Notes under the pieces: generated by a model
Database searches by the model: none
What the model saw: only the letters and a program-made list of their open reading frames with translations
What the model was told of the DNA's origin: nothing
Program-made: the position numbers and the translations under genes
Shown: piece after piece, positions 42,152-55,055 of the stretch
Numbering within the stretch: the stretch's first letter is position 1
Layout: every line of letters begins with the position of its first letter
Assembly (NCBI GenBank): GCA_000708835.1
Contig: DF238762.1
Coordinates: forward strand, 1-64,000
Direction: 5' to 3'
Length of the DNA stretch: 64,000 bases
Source of the DNA: Klebsormidium nitens
Lineage: Eukaryota; Streptophyta; Klebsormidiophyceae; Klebsormidiales; Klebsormidiaceae

Positions 42152-43513
42152 TCAAACAATATTTGAAAAGGAATCATATTGAGTAAAATACCTTCGAGTT
42201 TGCACCCATGATGCTTTTTCTATCTTTTCTAGATTGATTTTTACTTTGGTATGCGAATTGACTGGATGAGTGATTGCAAGATCTTTACCATATTTTATAA
42301 AGATTTGCCTTGCTGTAGTTCGATGCTTATGAGCAAGAGTTTTAGCGCATGAGATATATAGAGTGTGCTTTATTCGCTGTAAAATATCTTGATTCAAAGC
42401 TGGACCCCAATAACTCCCAATTTGAGAAATTACATTATTAAAAGCAGAAACAATCAACCAATCTTGTTCTGATGCCCATTCTTTCTTTGGCATCGGCTGG
42501 CCAGACTTATCACAAAACCCTTCTAAACTTAGACTAGTAAGCATCTTTTCCAAAGGCAACTCAAATTGCAAATCGAAACGATTATTGAGTAGTATTTTAT
42601 AACCTGCAAAAGAAAGAGAGTTGGCATAAAGATTGATAACTTTTGCCTTGTTCACCTCAGACCTTAGCATTAATCGTTCGTTCAAAAACTGATGGACTTG
42701 AAGAAATAAAGCTTTTATAAGCGAAATAGGCCCATTTGTTCCAATCATCCAGCTGCCTGCATGCCGCACATATACTATCTTTGTTACAAAATGCTTGAAG
42801 AGGTTTTTTTCTCTTGTATTGAGATTTCTTGACGAATGTTGTAATATAGATGGTATAAATTGAAATTCTATTTTTTTGTTTCCATGTTGTATCCAAAACA
42901 GAAGCATATCAAGTTCATACAAATATATATTATTGAAAAAAATAGAAAGTCGAATGATTACTATCTGAAACCAATAATGAGATGAATTGACTTGTTTAGT
43001 ATTCAATATTGAAATCAATATACGCAAAAAAAAAGGATCTTGCACCCGTTTTTGAAGCAAGTTTATGCAATTTTGCAAGAGTCCTTGGCTATTTTGAAAA
43101 TCTGCTTGAATAATCCATTTGACACTCTTCCAATTTTTACCTATGCGTTCAAATACTATATGAGAATTGAAATTTGCTTGATTCTTAAAAATCAATGATC
43201 GAGAAAAAGACTTGTAATATAAATCAAAAATGATAAGGATTGTTTCACACAGTAAATATTTTTTTCTATAAGTTTGTTTATTGCTTGTATTGAAAGAATT
43301 TGATTTTTTAATCAACTCAATTTGACTAAAAGTCAGATCATTGAGAATAACAGATTGCTCATCAATCATGTTTTTGTAAAAGCAATGATTCTTTTCTTGT
43401 ACGAAAAGCCATAAATCTTCTCTACAGAGCAAAGTATAAGAATCTTTGTCAAAAAGTCCTTGATAACGTTTGTTTTGAAGGCGTATTCGATCAAGTTTTT
43501 TAAGTGCACTCAT
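42152..43513 (-). CDS. matK: MatK-like group II intron maturase
   Basis: 453 residues. The C-terminal third has maturase domain X: GQPMPKKEWASEQDW, then HTLYISCAKTLAHKHRTTARQIFIKYG, closely like MatK's SCAKTLARKHKSTVR stretch. No YADD-type reverse transcriptase active site is seen, as in MatK. The N terminus is diverged. It assists splicing of group II introns, including several plastid tRNA introns. MatK normally sits in the trnK intron, but here trnK is at 60.3-61.0 kb with no ORF. This ORF lies about 680 nt behind the psbA exon-1 splice site on the same strand, so it may now belong to the psbA intron. Confidence 0.85.
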   Translation of the reverse strand: MSALKKLDRIRLQNKRYQGLFDKDSYTLLCREDLWLFVQEKNHCFYKNMIDEQSVILNDLTFSQIELIKKSNSFNTSNKQTYRKKYLLCETILIIFDLYYKSFSRSLIFKNQANFNSHIVFERIGKNWKSVKWIIQADFQNSQGLLQNCINLLQKRVQDPFFLRILISILNTKQVNSSHYWFQIVIIRLSIFFNNIYLYELDMLLFWIQHGNKKIEFQFIPSILQHSSRNLNTREKNLFKHFVTKIVYVRHAGSWMIGTNGPISLIKALFLQVHQFLNERLMLRSEVNKAKVINLYANSLSFAGYKILLNNRFDLQFELPLEKMLTSLSLEGFCDKSGQPMPKKEWASEQDWLIVSAFNNVISQIGSYWGPALNQDILQRIKHTLYISCAKTLAHKHRTTARQIFIKYGKDLAITHPVNSHTKVKINLEKIEKASWVQTRRYFTQYDSFSNIV

Positions 43514-44577
<1,064 letters not shown>

Positions 44578-44596
44578 TTACAACCTGTTACTGTTC

Positions 44597-44625
44597 AGTA
44601 TAGCCTCTCTACCCCAAAGTGTCAA
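44597..44625 (-). promoter_or_regulatory. psbA promoter
   Basis: Minus strand TTGACA (44620-44625), 17-nt spacer, TATACT (44597-44602). It is a perfect -35 and near-perfect -10 for the bacterial-type plastid polymerase, the same elements as in land-plant psbA. Confidence 0.88.
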
Positions 44626-44968
44626 CCTAAGCTTTTTTCCACAAAACATATATATTCGATATAAAAAATCTAAAAACTCAATTTTCAAACGAAGTATTTC
44701 AAATTGCAGGGATTCTTCGCGATTTGGCAAACTGATAAGCCTAATCCTCATTTGCATTACGGAAGGGTCTCTGATCTTTAATAAATATCAAACATCATCA
44801 AACCAAGAGCAGTTTATTCTTTTGCTTTATCGTACTTTTATAAGTTGAAAAAGCTCGAAAGAAGAAAACGCATTGAATTGGGCTGAATCAAGCTTAGAAT
44901 TCTTTCAAAAAATCTTTTCAAACTTATAGAAGGTTCAGCCCGTTGCATCCTGATGCAACTTCCGCCAT

Positions 44969-45226
44969 TCACTTAAACATATAAACAAAAATGATACGTT
45001 TTTGGCTTCCAAAACTCATCCCAAGCCAACGGAAAAGCTTTATTTGTTTTATTTGATTACGAATCCGAGTCAATATATAGCCAAACATCAGCTGCTTTGT
45101 AAACAGTGGCTCAGCAGTTGAGTATGATAAGTTTGAAAAACGAAAATCTTGCAAAAAAATAAGACCCTGAAAGATAGGAAAACCAGAAGAAATCAAGAAC
45201 TTTGGATCCCATAGAAGTAAAAACAA
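44969..45226 (-). CDS. Unassigned 85-residue ORF
   Basis: Hydrophobic and basic, with the ending RWLGMSFGSQKRIIFVYMFK. No family recognised and no clear ribosome binding site. It lies between psbA and rps14 on the minus strand. It may be spacer. Confidence 0.2.
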   Translation of the reverse strand: MFLLLWDPKFLISSGFPIFQGLIFLQDFRFSNLSYSTAEPLFTKQLMFGYILTRIRNQIKQIKLFRWLGMSFGSQKRIIFVYMFK

Positions 45227-45253
45227 AATAGTAAAAAGATTCGTATGAAGAAG

Positions 45254-45373
45254 TTAAGAAGTCCCTTGATAAAAAGCAGCCCGCAAATAGTCAACTTCGT
45301 AACGACTGCATAGCTCTTGGGTAATCTGAAATCGAGGAAAGCTGACGCCTAACTCTAATTCTACGTCGTCCAT
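45254..45373 (-). CDS. Unassigned 39-residue ORF
   Basis: MDDVELELGVSFPRFQ to YLRAAFYQGTS. Acidic start and balanced composition, unlike the AT-rich spacer around it. It could be a gene relic. I recognise no family. It stands downstream of the rps14 hairpin on the same strand. Confidence 0.25.
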   Translation of the reverse strand: MDDVELELGVSFPRFQITQELCSRYEVDYLRAAFYQGTS

Positions 45374-45452
45374 ATCTCGATGTATTGTTTTATCGATAGG
45401 CAATTGTCAATCCAATTCTTTCAAAGAGTGAAAAACTTTTCTCGTAAAAAAA

Positions 45453-45482
45453 CCTCATCCTATCACTTAGGATAGGAGAGGA
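45453..45482 (-). terminator. Stem-loop after rps14
   Basis: TCCTATC and GATAGGA arms around a 6-nt loop, flanked by CCTC/GAGG, 18 nt beyond the rps14 stop. A likely 3' end structure. Confidence 0.6.
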
Positions 45483-45499
45483 TAATCGACTGTCATGGA

Positions 45500-45802
45500 C
45501 TACCAACTTGACTTGGTCACACCAGGAAGATTCCCTAAATGTGCCATCTTACGAAGTACATGCCTAGAAACTCCAAAGTCCCGATAATAACCCCTTGCAC
45601 GCCCTGTTATGAAACAACGTCGACGTAAGCGACTCGGGGAGCTATCGCGTGGAAGTGCTAACAGAGACTTGTAAAGCTCCCAACGTTTTTCAAGTGTTAT
45701 TTCGTGCCGAACCTTTTGCAAAAGAAGATGTCGTTGTGATCGGTGCTTTGCAATAAGAAGTTCTCGTTTCTTATCTCTCTGGACAAGGCTTTTTTTCGCC
45801 AT
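45500..45802 (-). CDS. rps14: 30S ribosomal protein S14
   Basis: 100 residues. [14 protein letters not shown] start and the C-terminal [30 protein letters not shown], the S14 signature that contacts 16S rRNA in the head. The plastid form lacks zinc cysteines, as here. psaA-psaB-rps14 is the conserved plastid operon order. Confidence 0.97.
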   Translation of the reverse strand: MAKKSLVQRDKKRELLIAKHRSQRHLLLQKVRHEITLEKRWELYKSLLALPRDSSPSRLRRRCFITGRARGYYRDFGVSRHVLRKMAHLGNLPGVTKSSW

Positions 45803-45865
45803 GTTAGTGATTCAAGTAAAAAAGTGAATGGGAAGAGGTGATTGAAAGAAAGGGAATTCGCTTTG

Positions 45866-45887
45866 CCGCCTCTTTAGAAAGAGGCGG
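45866..45887 (-). terminator. Stem-loop after psaB
   Basis: CCGCCTCTTT and AAAGAGGCGG form a tight hairpin 19 nt beyond the psaB stop. It may separate psaB and rps14 messages. Confidence 0.65.
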
Positions 45888-45905
45888 AACAGATCAAATT
45901 TCCTT

Positions 45906-48128
<2,223 letters not shown>

Positions 48129-48135
48129 CTATCCA

Positions 48136-50382
48136 CTATCCAACTGCAATAATCCGTGCAAGGAAGAAGGCCCACGTTGTAGCAATTCCTCCTAACAAAT
48201 AATGAGCAACCCCAACGGCTCGGCCTTGCACAATACTCAAGGCTCTTGGCTGAATGGATGGGGCCACTCTCAGCTTGTTATGAGCCCATAGAATGGATTC
48301 AATAAGCTCTTGCCAATAACCACGTCCACTGAATAGAAACATCAGGCTAAATGCCCATACAAAGTGAGCCCCCAAGAAGAGAAGACCATACGCTGAGAGA
48401 GAAGACCCATAGGACTGAATCACCTGGGAAGCTTGGGCCCATAAGAAGTCACGAAGCCATCCATTGATAGTGATTGCGCTTTGAGCAAAATTCCCGCCCG
48501 TAATATGGGAGACACCCTGAGGGGTGACTGCTCCCCACACATCTGATTGAAGTTTCCAGCTGAAGTGAAAGATTGCTACCGAGATTGAATTGTACATCCA
48601 GAACAAACCAAGAAATACGTGATCCCAGCCAGAGACTTGACAAGTGCCTCCACGGCCTGGACCATCACAAGGGAATCGAAAGCCTAGATTTGCCTTGTCT
48701 GGGATGAGACGCGAACTACGGGCAAACAATACGCCTTTTAGCAAGATAAGCACAGTTACGTGGATAGTAAAAGCATGAATATGATGCACAAGGAAGTCTG
48801 CGGTGCCTAGAGGGATTGGGGTCATAGCAACCTTTCCTCCCACTGCGACCAACCCTTCTCCCCAAGTTAGGCTCGTACTTGCTCCTGCGTTTGGAGCAGT
48901 CAAACCTGGGGCTAAGCTATGGATACGTTGTACCCATTGAGCCAGCACAGGTTGTAACTGAATGCCTGTATCTGAGAACATATCTTGAGGACGTCCCAGA
49001 GCACTCATCGTATCATTGTGGATATAAAGACCAAAGCTATGGAAACCAAGAAAGATACATACCCAGTTTAGATGCGAAATAATAGCATCTCTATGCCGAA
49101 TGACTCGATCTAACAAGTTATTGTAATGAGTTGCAGGGTCATAGTCGCGCACCATAAAGATAGCAGCGTGAGCTGCTGCACCAACAATGCAAAATCCACC
49201 AATCCACGTATGATGAGTGAACAAAGAGAGTTGAGTTGGGTAATCGGTTGCGAGGTAGGGATAAGGGGGCATCGAGTACATGTGATGAGCCACAATAATG
49301 CTCAGCGAACCCAACAATGCTAAGTTGATTGCTAACTGTGCGTGCCAGCTAGTGGTTAACGTTTCGTACAACCCACGATGGCCCTCTCCGGTAAGAGGCC
49401 CTCGATGAGCCTCTAAGATTTGGCGAGTGCTATGGCCTATGCCCCAATTTGTCCGGTACATATGCCCAGCTACCAAAAAGAGCACGGCAATTGCCAAGTG
49501 ATGGTGCGCTGTATCTGTAAGCCACAACCCACCCGTTACTGGGTTCAATCCACCACGGAAGGTTAAGAAGTCAGAATAACTTGCCCAATCTAAGGTAAAG
49601 AAAGGAGAGAGACCTTTCTCAAAGCTTGGGAATAAAGATGTCATTAAGCTTCTGTTCAGCAAGAATTCGTGAGGAAGAGGAATCTCTTTCGGATCTACAC
49701 CAGCATCGAGCAGCTTGTTGACTGGCAATGAGATGTGGACTTGGTGACCGGCCCATGATAAAGAACCAAGACCGAGAAGTCCTGCCAAATGGTGATTGAG
49801 CATTGACTCAACATTCTGGAACCACTCCAAACGTGGTGCTGACTTATGATAGTGGAACCAGCCTGCAAAGAGCATCAAAGCTGCCATTACGAGCCCGCCA
49901 ATCGCTGTTGCATAGAGCTGAAGCTCAGTAGTAATCCCACTTGCACGCCATAATTGAAAAAACCCAGAGGTGATCTGAATGCCTTGAAACCCCCCACCTA
50001 CATCTCCGTTTAAGATCTCTTGACCTACAATCGGCCATACAACTTGAGCACTCGGCTTAATATGAGTCGGATCACTTAACCATGCTTCATAATTCGAAAA
50101 ACGAGCGCCATGGAAGTACATCCCACTAAGCCATAGAAAGATTACTGATAATTGACCAAAGTGAGCACTAAACACCTTTCGTGAGATGTCTTCAAGATCA
50201 CTTGTCTGGCTGTCAAAGTCATGAGCATCTGCATGCAGATTCCAGATCCATGTCGTTGTAGCAGGACCTTTTGAGAGAGTCCGAGAGAAATGGCCTGGTT
50301 TTGCCCATCGCTCAAAGGATGTCTTTACGGGATCTCGTTCAACTACAACTCTTACTTCTTGTTTTGGAGGGCTTATTGTCAT
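48136..50382 (-). CDS. psaA: Photosystem I P700 apoprotein A1 (PsaA)
   Basis: 748 residues from the ATG at 50382 ([20 protein letters not shown]). A longer frame opens 10 codons upstream, but GGAG of AGAGGAGAAATCTCG lies about 9 nt before this ATG and fits a ribosome binding site. The FX motif [24 protein letters not shown] is intact. PSI core, thylakoid membrane. First gene of psaA-psaB-rps14; no intron. Confidence 0.99.
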   Translation of the reverse strand: MTISPPKQEVRVVVERDPVKTSFERWAKPGHFSRTLSKGPATTTWIWNLHADAHDFDSQTSDLEDISRKVFSAHFGQLSVIFLWLSGMYFHGARFSNYEAWLSDPTHIKPSAQVVWPIVGQEILNGDVGGGFQGIQITSGFFQLWRASGITTELQLYATAIGGLVMAALMLFAGWFHYHKSAPRLEWFQNVESMLNHHLAGLLGLGSLSWAGHQVHISLPVNKLLDAGVDPKEIPLPHEFLLNRSLMTSLFPSFEKGLSPFFTLDWASYSDFLTFRGGLNPVTGGLWLTDTAHHHLAIAVLFLVAGHMYRTNWGIGHSTRQILEAHRGPLTGEGHRGLYETLTTSWHAQLAINLALLGSLSIIVAHHMYSMPPYPYLATDYPTQLSLFTHHTWIGGFCIVGAAAHAAIFMVRDYDPATHYNNLLDRVIRHRDAIISHLNWVCIFLGFHSFGLYIHNDTMSALGRPQDMFSDTGIQLQPVLAQWVQRIHSLAPGLTAPNAGASTSLTWGEGLVAVGGKVAMTPIPLGTADFLVHHIHAFTIHVTVLILLKGVLFARSSRLIPDKANLGFRFPCDGPGRGGTCQVSGWDHVFLGLFWMYNSISVAIFHFSWKLQSDVWGAVTPQGVSHITGGNFAQSAITINGWLRDFLWAQASQVIQSYGSSLSAYGLLFLGAHFVWAFSLMFLFSGRGYWQELIESILWAHNKLRVAPSIQPRALSIVQGRAVGVAHYLLGGIATTWAFFLARIIAVG

Positions 50383-50397
50383 CGAGATTTCTCCTCT

Positions 50398-50485
50398 CTT
50401 CAGACGACACAAACAAACACGCGGCTTGCATTCAATCCATTGACCCTGACACCAATACAGACAGCAAAAACACAGAGTCTTTGCC
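50398..50485 (-). repeat. psaA leader, duplicated at 22.6 kb
   Basis: Upstream region of psaA that shares TCTTCAGACGACACAA, CTTGCATTCA, TCCATTGACCCT and ACACAGAG with 22582-22665 in the same order and orientation. The copy here is complete with the ribosome binding site downstream, so this is the parent. Confidence 0.75.
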
Positions 50486-50721
50486 TATCCTATAGCCTGG
50501 TGCTAGAACAGTTGCCAGTCAGCAGTCATCTGAAGCAAGACCGCACACATCTATTATCGCACATCTCGAGCATGATGCCTACATGCACACAGTGCAACCG
50601 GGACCAAACCATATCCATTTCAAATGTTAAGTGCCCAACTTTTCTTTTAACAATTTTCTTTTTTGTTTTGTTGCATTAAAATATTGACTCATACTTTTTT
50701 TTTGAAATAATTTTTCGTTTT

Positions 50722-52161
50722 TTATAGATACCCACTGTCATCAATAGAATCCCCAATACTAAAAAAAGCTCCAGGTATATAAGCTAGCGTATGCTGATTG
50801 AACGACACTTCGGGCTCACGCCCCGTTAAAGCTTTATATCGTTCACGATATGGAGGTTTAGCTAAATTTTTAGAATTAAAGTAAGCTATTAAGTCTTCGG
50901 TTCTTATGGATTTAACAGCCTCTTCTGATGCTTTTATTGACAAACTAATTGAAAGTTTTGTATTTTGGTTATTGCCCTTTATATAATTATAATTAAAATG
51001 ATTCAAAAAAATCGTCTCAATTTTAGTGTGCTTATCGTGAAAATATTCGGAAATGTGGCTATAAACTTGGAGCGTTAGGGAATTTGGAGCTCGCGTAAAA
51101 TCCTGTTTTAAAGCATCAACCTTATCTGCGAGGGAAGCTTTGAGCTCTGGAAATACGTAGGTTTTTAGAGCTTTTTCCAACAACATATATCTCTCGCTTT
51201 TATATTTAGCTAATATGCCTGCATCTGCAAAACGAGAATGATTTGAATTAAAAAAAAAGTGTTTGAATTTGTTTATAGTAGAATCTTTTTCTTTATAGTC
51301 TGTTGTTAGAAGTAGCTTTACCGCATCCATTTCTTGAGAAATATATTCTATCTCTTTGTCTTCAAGTTTTTTTGAGTCCGAAACATGCTTGTAGTCAGAA
51401 AAAGAATATAAAAAATATTCTAAGTCTCTGAAATCTTGTTTCAGAGTTCGTTGACAATCAATTAATCTATTGGAATAGGTTATATAGCGAGCTTGAATTT
51501 CAGGATTCTTTAGTAATTCTTTCACGTTGATCGTCATGTCGTCTTTTTTGAGTATTGTTTTGGCTCTTTTTTCTGTTTCGTTTATTATTTTCTCTCCTAC
51601 ATTCACGTAGGGCTCGATAGAGTTTTCAGGCTGGCTAACTCGAGTAAGTGAAGATTGATTTTTTGGTGGTTGGTTTGCTATCAAAGGTGTTCCAGCTATC
51701 AAAGGTGTTCCAGAAAGCGACCGAGATTGTGAAGAATGCAGCTCTTCTCTCGCAGGCGATAATTCATAGCTATGACTTCCAAGAGAAGAAATAGAAGACG
51801 TATGCTGATGGGGATGCGAAGCAAAAGAATTGGCTATTTGTGGTGTTTGTGCTTGTGCAGGGGAGAAGGGTGAGTAATTAGACACACTAATAGTCATCAA
51901 GCCAGGTGGCTGATAAATTTTGTTTTTATACAAAGGAACCCAACAAAAAAAATGAAAAATGCAGGCTACAAAAACATAGGTAGAGATATACATCAGATAT
52001 TGCATTACTATTTCAACAAAAGAGCTTGATAAGCTAACCTCACCAGTTGCTTTATCAGAAGCTGGCAGTTCTTCTTTTAAACTGTAATGCAAAATATGTT
52101 CTTTACTATTCATAGCGTTCACTAGGGTTAAATTTGTACTATCCTCTTTATCTATTTCCAT
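50722..52161 (-). CDS. Orphan membrane-anchored protein, type 1
   Basis: 479 residues, not recognised. A hydrophilic start, one membrane segment (about 51-76, IVMQYLMYISTYVFVACIFHF) ending in WVPL, a Ser/Pro/Gln-rich linker (about 88-200) with QTPQIANS and a doubled GTPLIA, then a Lys/Glu-rich, probably helical domain from about 210. This includes SNRLIDCQRTLKQDF, LLLTTDYKEKDSTINKF and a C-terminal YRERYKALTGREPE-SFNQHTLAYIPGAF block. The N-terminal module is shared with the protein at 53.5-55.0 kb. The C-terminal domain is shared with the broken copy at 52.4-53.4 kb. A consensus promoter starts 30 nt upstream. Met 17 (52113), at the point where the two genes' 5' ends align best, is an alternative start. 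Confidence 0.75.
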   Translation of the reverse strand: MEIDKEDSTNLTLVNAMNSKEHILHYSLKEELPASDKATGEVSLSSSFVEIVMQYLMYISTYVFVACIFHFFCWVPLYKNKIYQPPGLMTISVSNYSPFSPAQAQTPQIANSFASHPHQHTSSISSLGSHSYELSPAREELHSSQSRSLSGTPLIAGTPLIANQPPKNQSSLTRVSQPENSIEPYVNVGEKIINETEKRAKTILKKDDMTINVKELLKNPEIQARYITYSNRLIDCQRTLKQDFRDLEYFLYSFSDYKHVSDSKKLEDKEIEYISQEMDAVKLLLTTDYKEKDSTINKFKHFFFNSNHSRFADAGILAKYKSERYMLLEKALKTYVFPELKASLADKVDALKQDFTRAPNSLTLQVYSHISEYFHDKHTKIETIFLNHFNYNYIKGNNQNTKLSISLSIKASEEAVKSIRTEDLIAYFNSKNLAKPPYRERYKALTGREPEVSFNQHTLAYIPGAFFSIGDSIDDSGYL

Positions 52162-52190
52162 TGTATTAATACTTGTATTAAATAGTATTT

Positions 52191-52219
52191 ACTATACTAC
52201 TCTTTAGAGCAAGTGTCAA
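52191..52219 (-). promoter_or_regulatory. Promoter of the type 1 orphan gene (R2)
   Basis: Minus strand TTGACA (52214-52219), 17-nt spacer, TATAGT (52191-52196). The predicted start of transcription leaves a leader of about 23 nt before the ATG at 52161. Confidence 0.8.
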
Positions 52220-52242
52220 GTGGTTAAGCACTTTGAAATTCT

Positions 52243-52320
52243 TAAGCAAAGGGACGTCCCATTATTCGCGCAACGCCCAGTTTGCACAACTGATTTTGAA
52301 GTAAAGCCAAACTCTATAAA
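52243..52320 (-). repeat. Dispersed repeat R, copy 2
   Basis: Plus-strand AGCAAAGGGACGTCCC, GCGCAACGCCCAG and TGATTTTGAAGTAAAG match copies at 34.1 and 55.1 kb. It lies between the promoter of the type 1 gene and the 3' end of the broken copy. GGGACGTCCC within it is a perfect palindrome only in this copy. Confidence 0.8.
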
Positions 52321-52392
52321 AGGAAACTATAAAAATAAACAACCGATTAATTCTTTTTAACTTAAAAAAAATAATAACGAAAAAGCACTTGT

Positions 52393-53375
52393 TTATTTTT
52401 CTACTTCACTAGTACTGCTTATAGAAGCCACATTAGCAAACGCCGCTGGTAGACAAGCCAGGGTATGGCGGTTATAAGGCATTTTAGGCTCCATGCCTAT
52501 GAATCTTGTATATCTTTCAACATACGACAGTTGACCCAGGTTCTTTTCATTATAGTATGCTACCAAACTGCTCTTATCCTCTTTTATAAGCGCGGTTGCC
52601 TCATTTTCTGCTTCTTTTAGAAAAATAACTGAATTGCTTTTATAAAAATCACGCACTTTTCTGTAATGTTCACTATTTTTCCAAAAATTAAACTGACGAG
52701 GGTTACGTTTAAAAGAGGAATTTGTCTCGATCTCTATGGAATCAGAATCTAGCTTGCTCGAAAAAATTCTCTCAATTTCAGCACATTTGTCACGTAAATA
52801 CGTAAATACATAGGGGCGTAGCTACATATGTAAAGCGGCAAATAGAAATGTGGGATCTGCATAAAATCAAAAAGTAATGCCTCCATATCATCTGAGAGCC
52901 AAAATTTTAACATATTAAATACTCTTTCCTTGGCTCTTTGAACTAAAATGTATCTTTCTCTTTTATGGTTAGGCCATTTGCCTGCATGAGCAAAACCTGA
53001 CAAGCGGTATTTGTCAGCATTGAAATCATTGTATTTGAATTTGTTTATCTCTGAATCTTTTCTTTTGAAATCAGTTGTAAGAAGGGCCTGTACGGCAGAT
53101 ATTTTTTGAATAATAATATCCACTTCGTCTTGGTTTGAAAAATCTTTTGCCTCTGTGAAATGGCTATAATCACAGAAAATTTTTAAGCCATATTCTAAAT
53201 CTACAAAGTCTTGGTCAAGATTACGTTTGCAGTCAATGAATCGGTTGGAGATCTTTGCATACGCTATTTTAAGATGAAGATCATTTATAATATTATGCAT
53301 GCTGAGTTTTACGTTATCTTTTTGATTTTATATTCCCTGATTCTTTACCCAAGGTGTTCCAGAAGAAAAAACTTT
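52393..53375 (-). pseudogene. Broken type 1 orphan gene
   Basis: Two fragments match the type 1 protein in order. 53300-52749 (183 aa) contains SNRFIDCKRNLDQDF and LLTTDFKRKDSEINKF. 52656-52393 (87 aa) contains YVERYTRFIGMEPK and YNRHTLACLPAAF. A frame change or stop lies between them. A trace of the GTP-encoding linker is seen near 53360, but the membrane module and promoter are missing. No single product is expected, although the two short frames are open. Position 52749-52656 still encodes homologous residues out of frame. Confidence 0.7.
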
Positions 53376-53389
53376 GACAAATTTGTCAT

Positions 53390-53426
53390 GAGTGGACCCT
53401 TATCGAGGTTTGATAAGGGTCCACTC
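53390..53426 (-). terminator. Perfect 15-bp hairpin after the type 2 orphan gene
   Basis: GAGTGGACCCTTATC and GATAAGGGTCCACTC arms with a 7-nt loop, 24 nt beyond the stop of the type 2 gene. It is probably the transcript end, or alternatively the scar of an inserted element. Confidence 0.7.
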
Positions 53427-53450
53427 AACTTATGCACGAATCAACCTTGT

Positions 53451-54959
53451 TTATTCCTCAAAGTATATCTCGAGTAATTCACTTTGAGATTTTTTGAGAT
53501 GATCCGAAAGAGTTCCAGTTTTTTCCAATTCAATGAAACCCTCTGCCAAACTCTCGGATATTAGCTGCTTATTTTGCTTCGCCCAGAAAGCTACATCGTC
53601 AGCAGAGACGCTTTTTTTCGCATTATTAAAGCGCTTATCTAAACAACTCATGCCCGCACCCAAAAGTCTTATTGTTACAAAATGGGGCTCTTGCTGCATA
53701 GAGGAATCTTCAAGACTCTGTATGTTTTCAAGGGCTTGGGTCTTTTTTTGTACAGCTGACGCGGTTTTCTCAAGGACGTGTTGTAGAAACTGATCACTAC
53801 CTTTACTCAACGGGTAAGATGGATCCCAATCAGCCAAATAACCAGCAGCAAGGGTAAAATTGCGAACAGGGGATAAAATACCCTTTTTATAAGAACGCGC
53901 AAAATGATCAATGTCATCTTTTGTACAAATGTTTTTAAAAGTCTTAAAGCGAGAACGGGTTCCCTCTCCGCCTGACACGAAATTGAAAAAATCGTCGCCC
54001 TGAGCTTTTAGAAGATTATTTATTAAGGTCGGGTTGTTTTCTATATTGTTAAGACGCACGGACTGCCTTGTTTTAAACCCATCAGTTAGGATCATGGTGG
54101 TTTTTTCTTTTTGATTCGTATCAGTATTTGAGCTAATAGATTTGGCTTGCTTTGCCATATTAACTCCACTTTCTACGTTGGACATATTGGATACCGCGTA
54201 CTGTATACCTTCTTTTATTTTTTCTTGGGCTACCTCGGTATCTATAATGCCCATCGCCCTCAACGCGCTGAAAATAGAAAGTAATTTAGGCAAATTAGGC
54301 CCTAGCCCATAGTAATAAACGTAGCCAACCATTGCGTCCCGCACTAGTCTAGTGCACAATTTTTTGCGCTTTAAATCATGAGCCTTATCTTTGTTTAGAT
54401 CTCTTCTTTCATAGTGATGGTTTGGAAATGCGCTTCTCGCACCTTTCTTATCAAATCGACGCCTAGGCAGTACAGGAAAGCAAGGAGAGTCAAAAGAAGT
54501 ATGCTCTTTCCTCATCACCCGCTCTCGTGCCTTAAGAGTTTTGGGCTTTTCTTCCCACAACGTCCTTCCCTGTGGGCTAAGAGCCGAACGCGGCATACGT
54601 TGTGCTGCAGGAGCAGGTGGCAATTCATGGCTTGCAAGAGAAAAAAGAGGGGACGTATTGTGCAAAAGAGAATTAGCTATTTGTGGTGTTTGTGCAGGAA
54701 GGAATGCTTGTTGAGCAGAGATACTTATTGTCATGAACTTAGGTGATGACGACGCTCCTTTTTTTGATAAAGGAACCCAATAAAGGAAATAAAAGGCGCA
54801 GGCTAAAAAAACAGAAGTAAACAAATAGATAAGATATTTTATGACGAGTTCACAAAGAGAACTTGCTAAGATAACCTCACCAGTAGATTGTTTCGAAAAA
54901 ACTAGCTCTTTTTTTGACTTGCAATCAGAAATAGTTTTTTTATTAGTCATAGCTTTCAC
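53451..54959 (-). CDS. Orphan membrane-anchored protein, type 2
   Basis: 502 residues from GTG at 54959, or 499 from the ATG at 54950, which is the likelier start. Residues about 25-130 are homologous to the type 1 protein: TGEV, a membrane segment (about 36-63, YLIYLFTSVFLACAFYF), WVPL, MTIS and QTPQIANS. After about residue 130 the two proteins have nothing recognisable in common. This C-terminal domain is Lys-rich and holds NVESGVNMAKQAKS, FNFVSGGEGTRSRF and CTKDDIDHFARSYKKG. I recognise no enzyme or nucleic-acid motif. Remnants of this C-terminal domain occur in the rRNA-operon pseudogene at 34.2-34.7 kb. Promoter R3 lies about 53 nt upstream. Confidence 0.75.
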   Translation of the reverse strand: MKAMTNKKTISDCKSKKELVFSKQSTGEVILASSLCELVIKYLIYLFTSVFLACAFYFLYWVPLSKKGASSSPKFMTISISAQQAFLPAQTPQIANSLLHNTSPLFSLASHELPPAPAAQRMPRSALSPQGRTLWEEKPKTLKARERVMRKEHTSFDSPCFPVLPRRRFDKKGARSAFPNHHYERRDLNKDKAHDLKRKKLCTRLVRDAMVGYVYYYGLGPNLPKLLSIFSALRAMGIIDTEVAQEKIKEGIQYAVSNMSNVESGVNMAKQAKSISSNTDTNQKEKTTMILTDGFKTRQSVRLNNIENNPTLINNLLKAQGDDFFNFVSGGEGTRSRFKTFKNICTKDDIDHFARSYKKGILSPVRNFTLAAGYLADWDPSYPLSKGSDQFLQHVLEKTASAVQKKTQALENIQSLEDSSMQQEPHFVTIRLLGAGMSCLDKRFNNAKKSVSADDVAFWAKQNKQLISESLAEGFIELEKTGTLSDHLKKSQSELLEIYFEE

Positions 54960-55011
54960 TAGGGTTAGGTTAGTGCTTTTCTCCTATCTATCGCATTATA
55001 CCGTTAATTTT

Positions 55012-55040
55012 ATTATAAAGCAAATAAAAACCACTGTCAA
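55012..55040 (-). promoter_or_regulatory. Promoter of the type 2 orphan gene (R3)
   Basis: Minus strand TTGACA (55035-55040), 17-nt spacer, TATAAT (55012-55017). Both hexamers are perfect. A second TATAAT-like GTATAATG lies slightly downstream. Confidence 0.85.
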
Positions 55041-55055
55041 GCTTTTAAAAATTAT

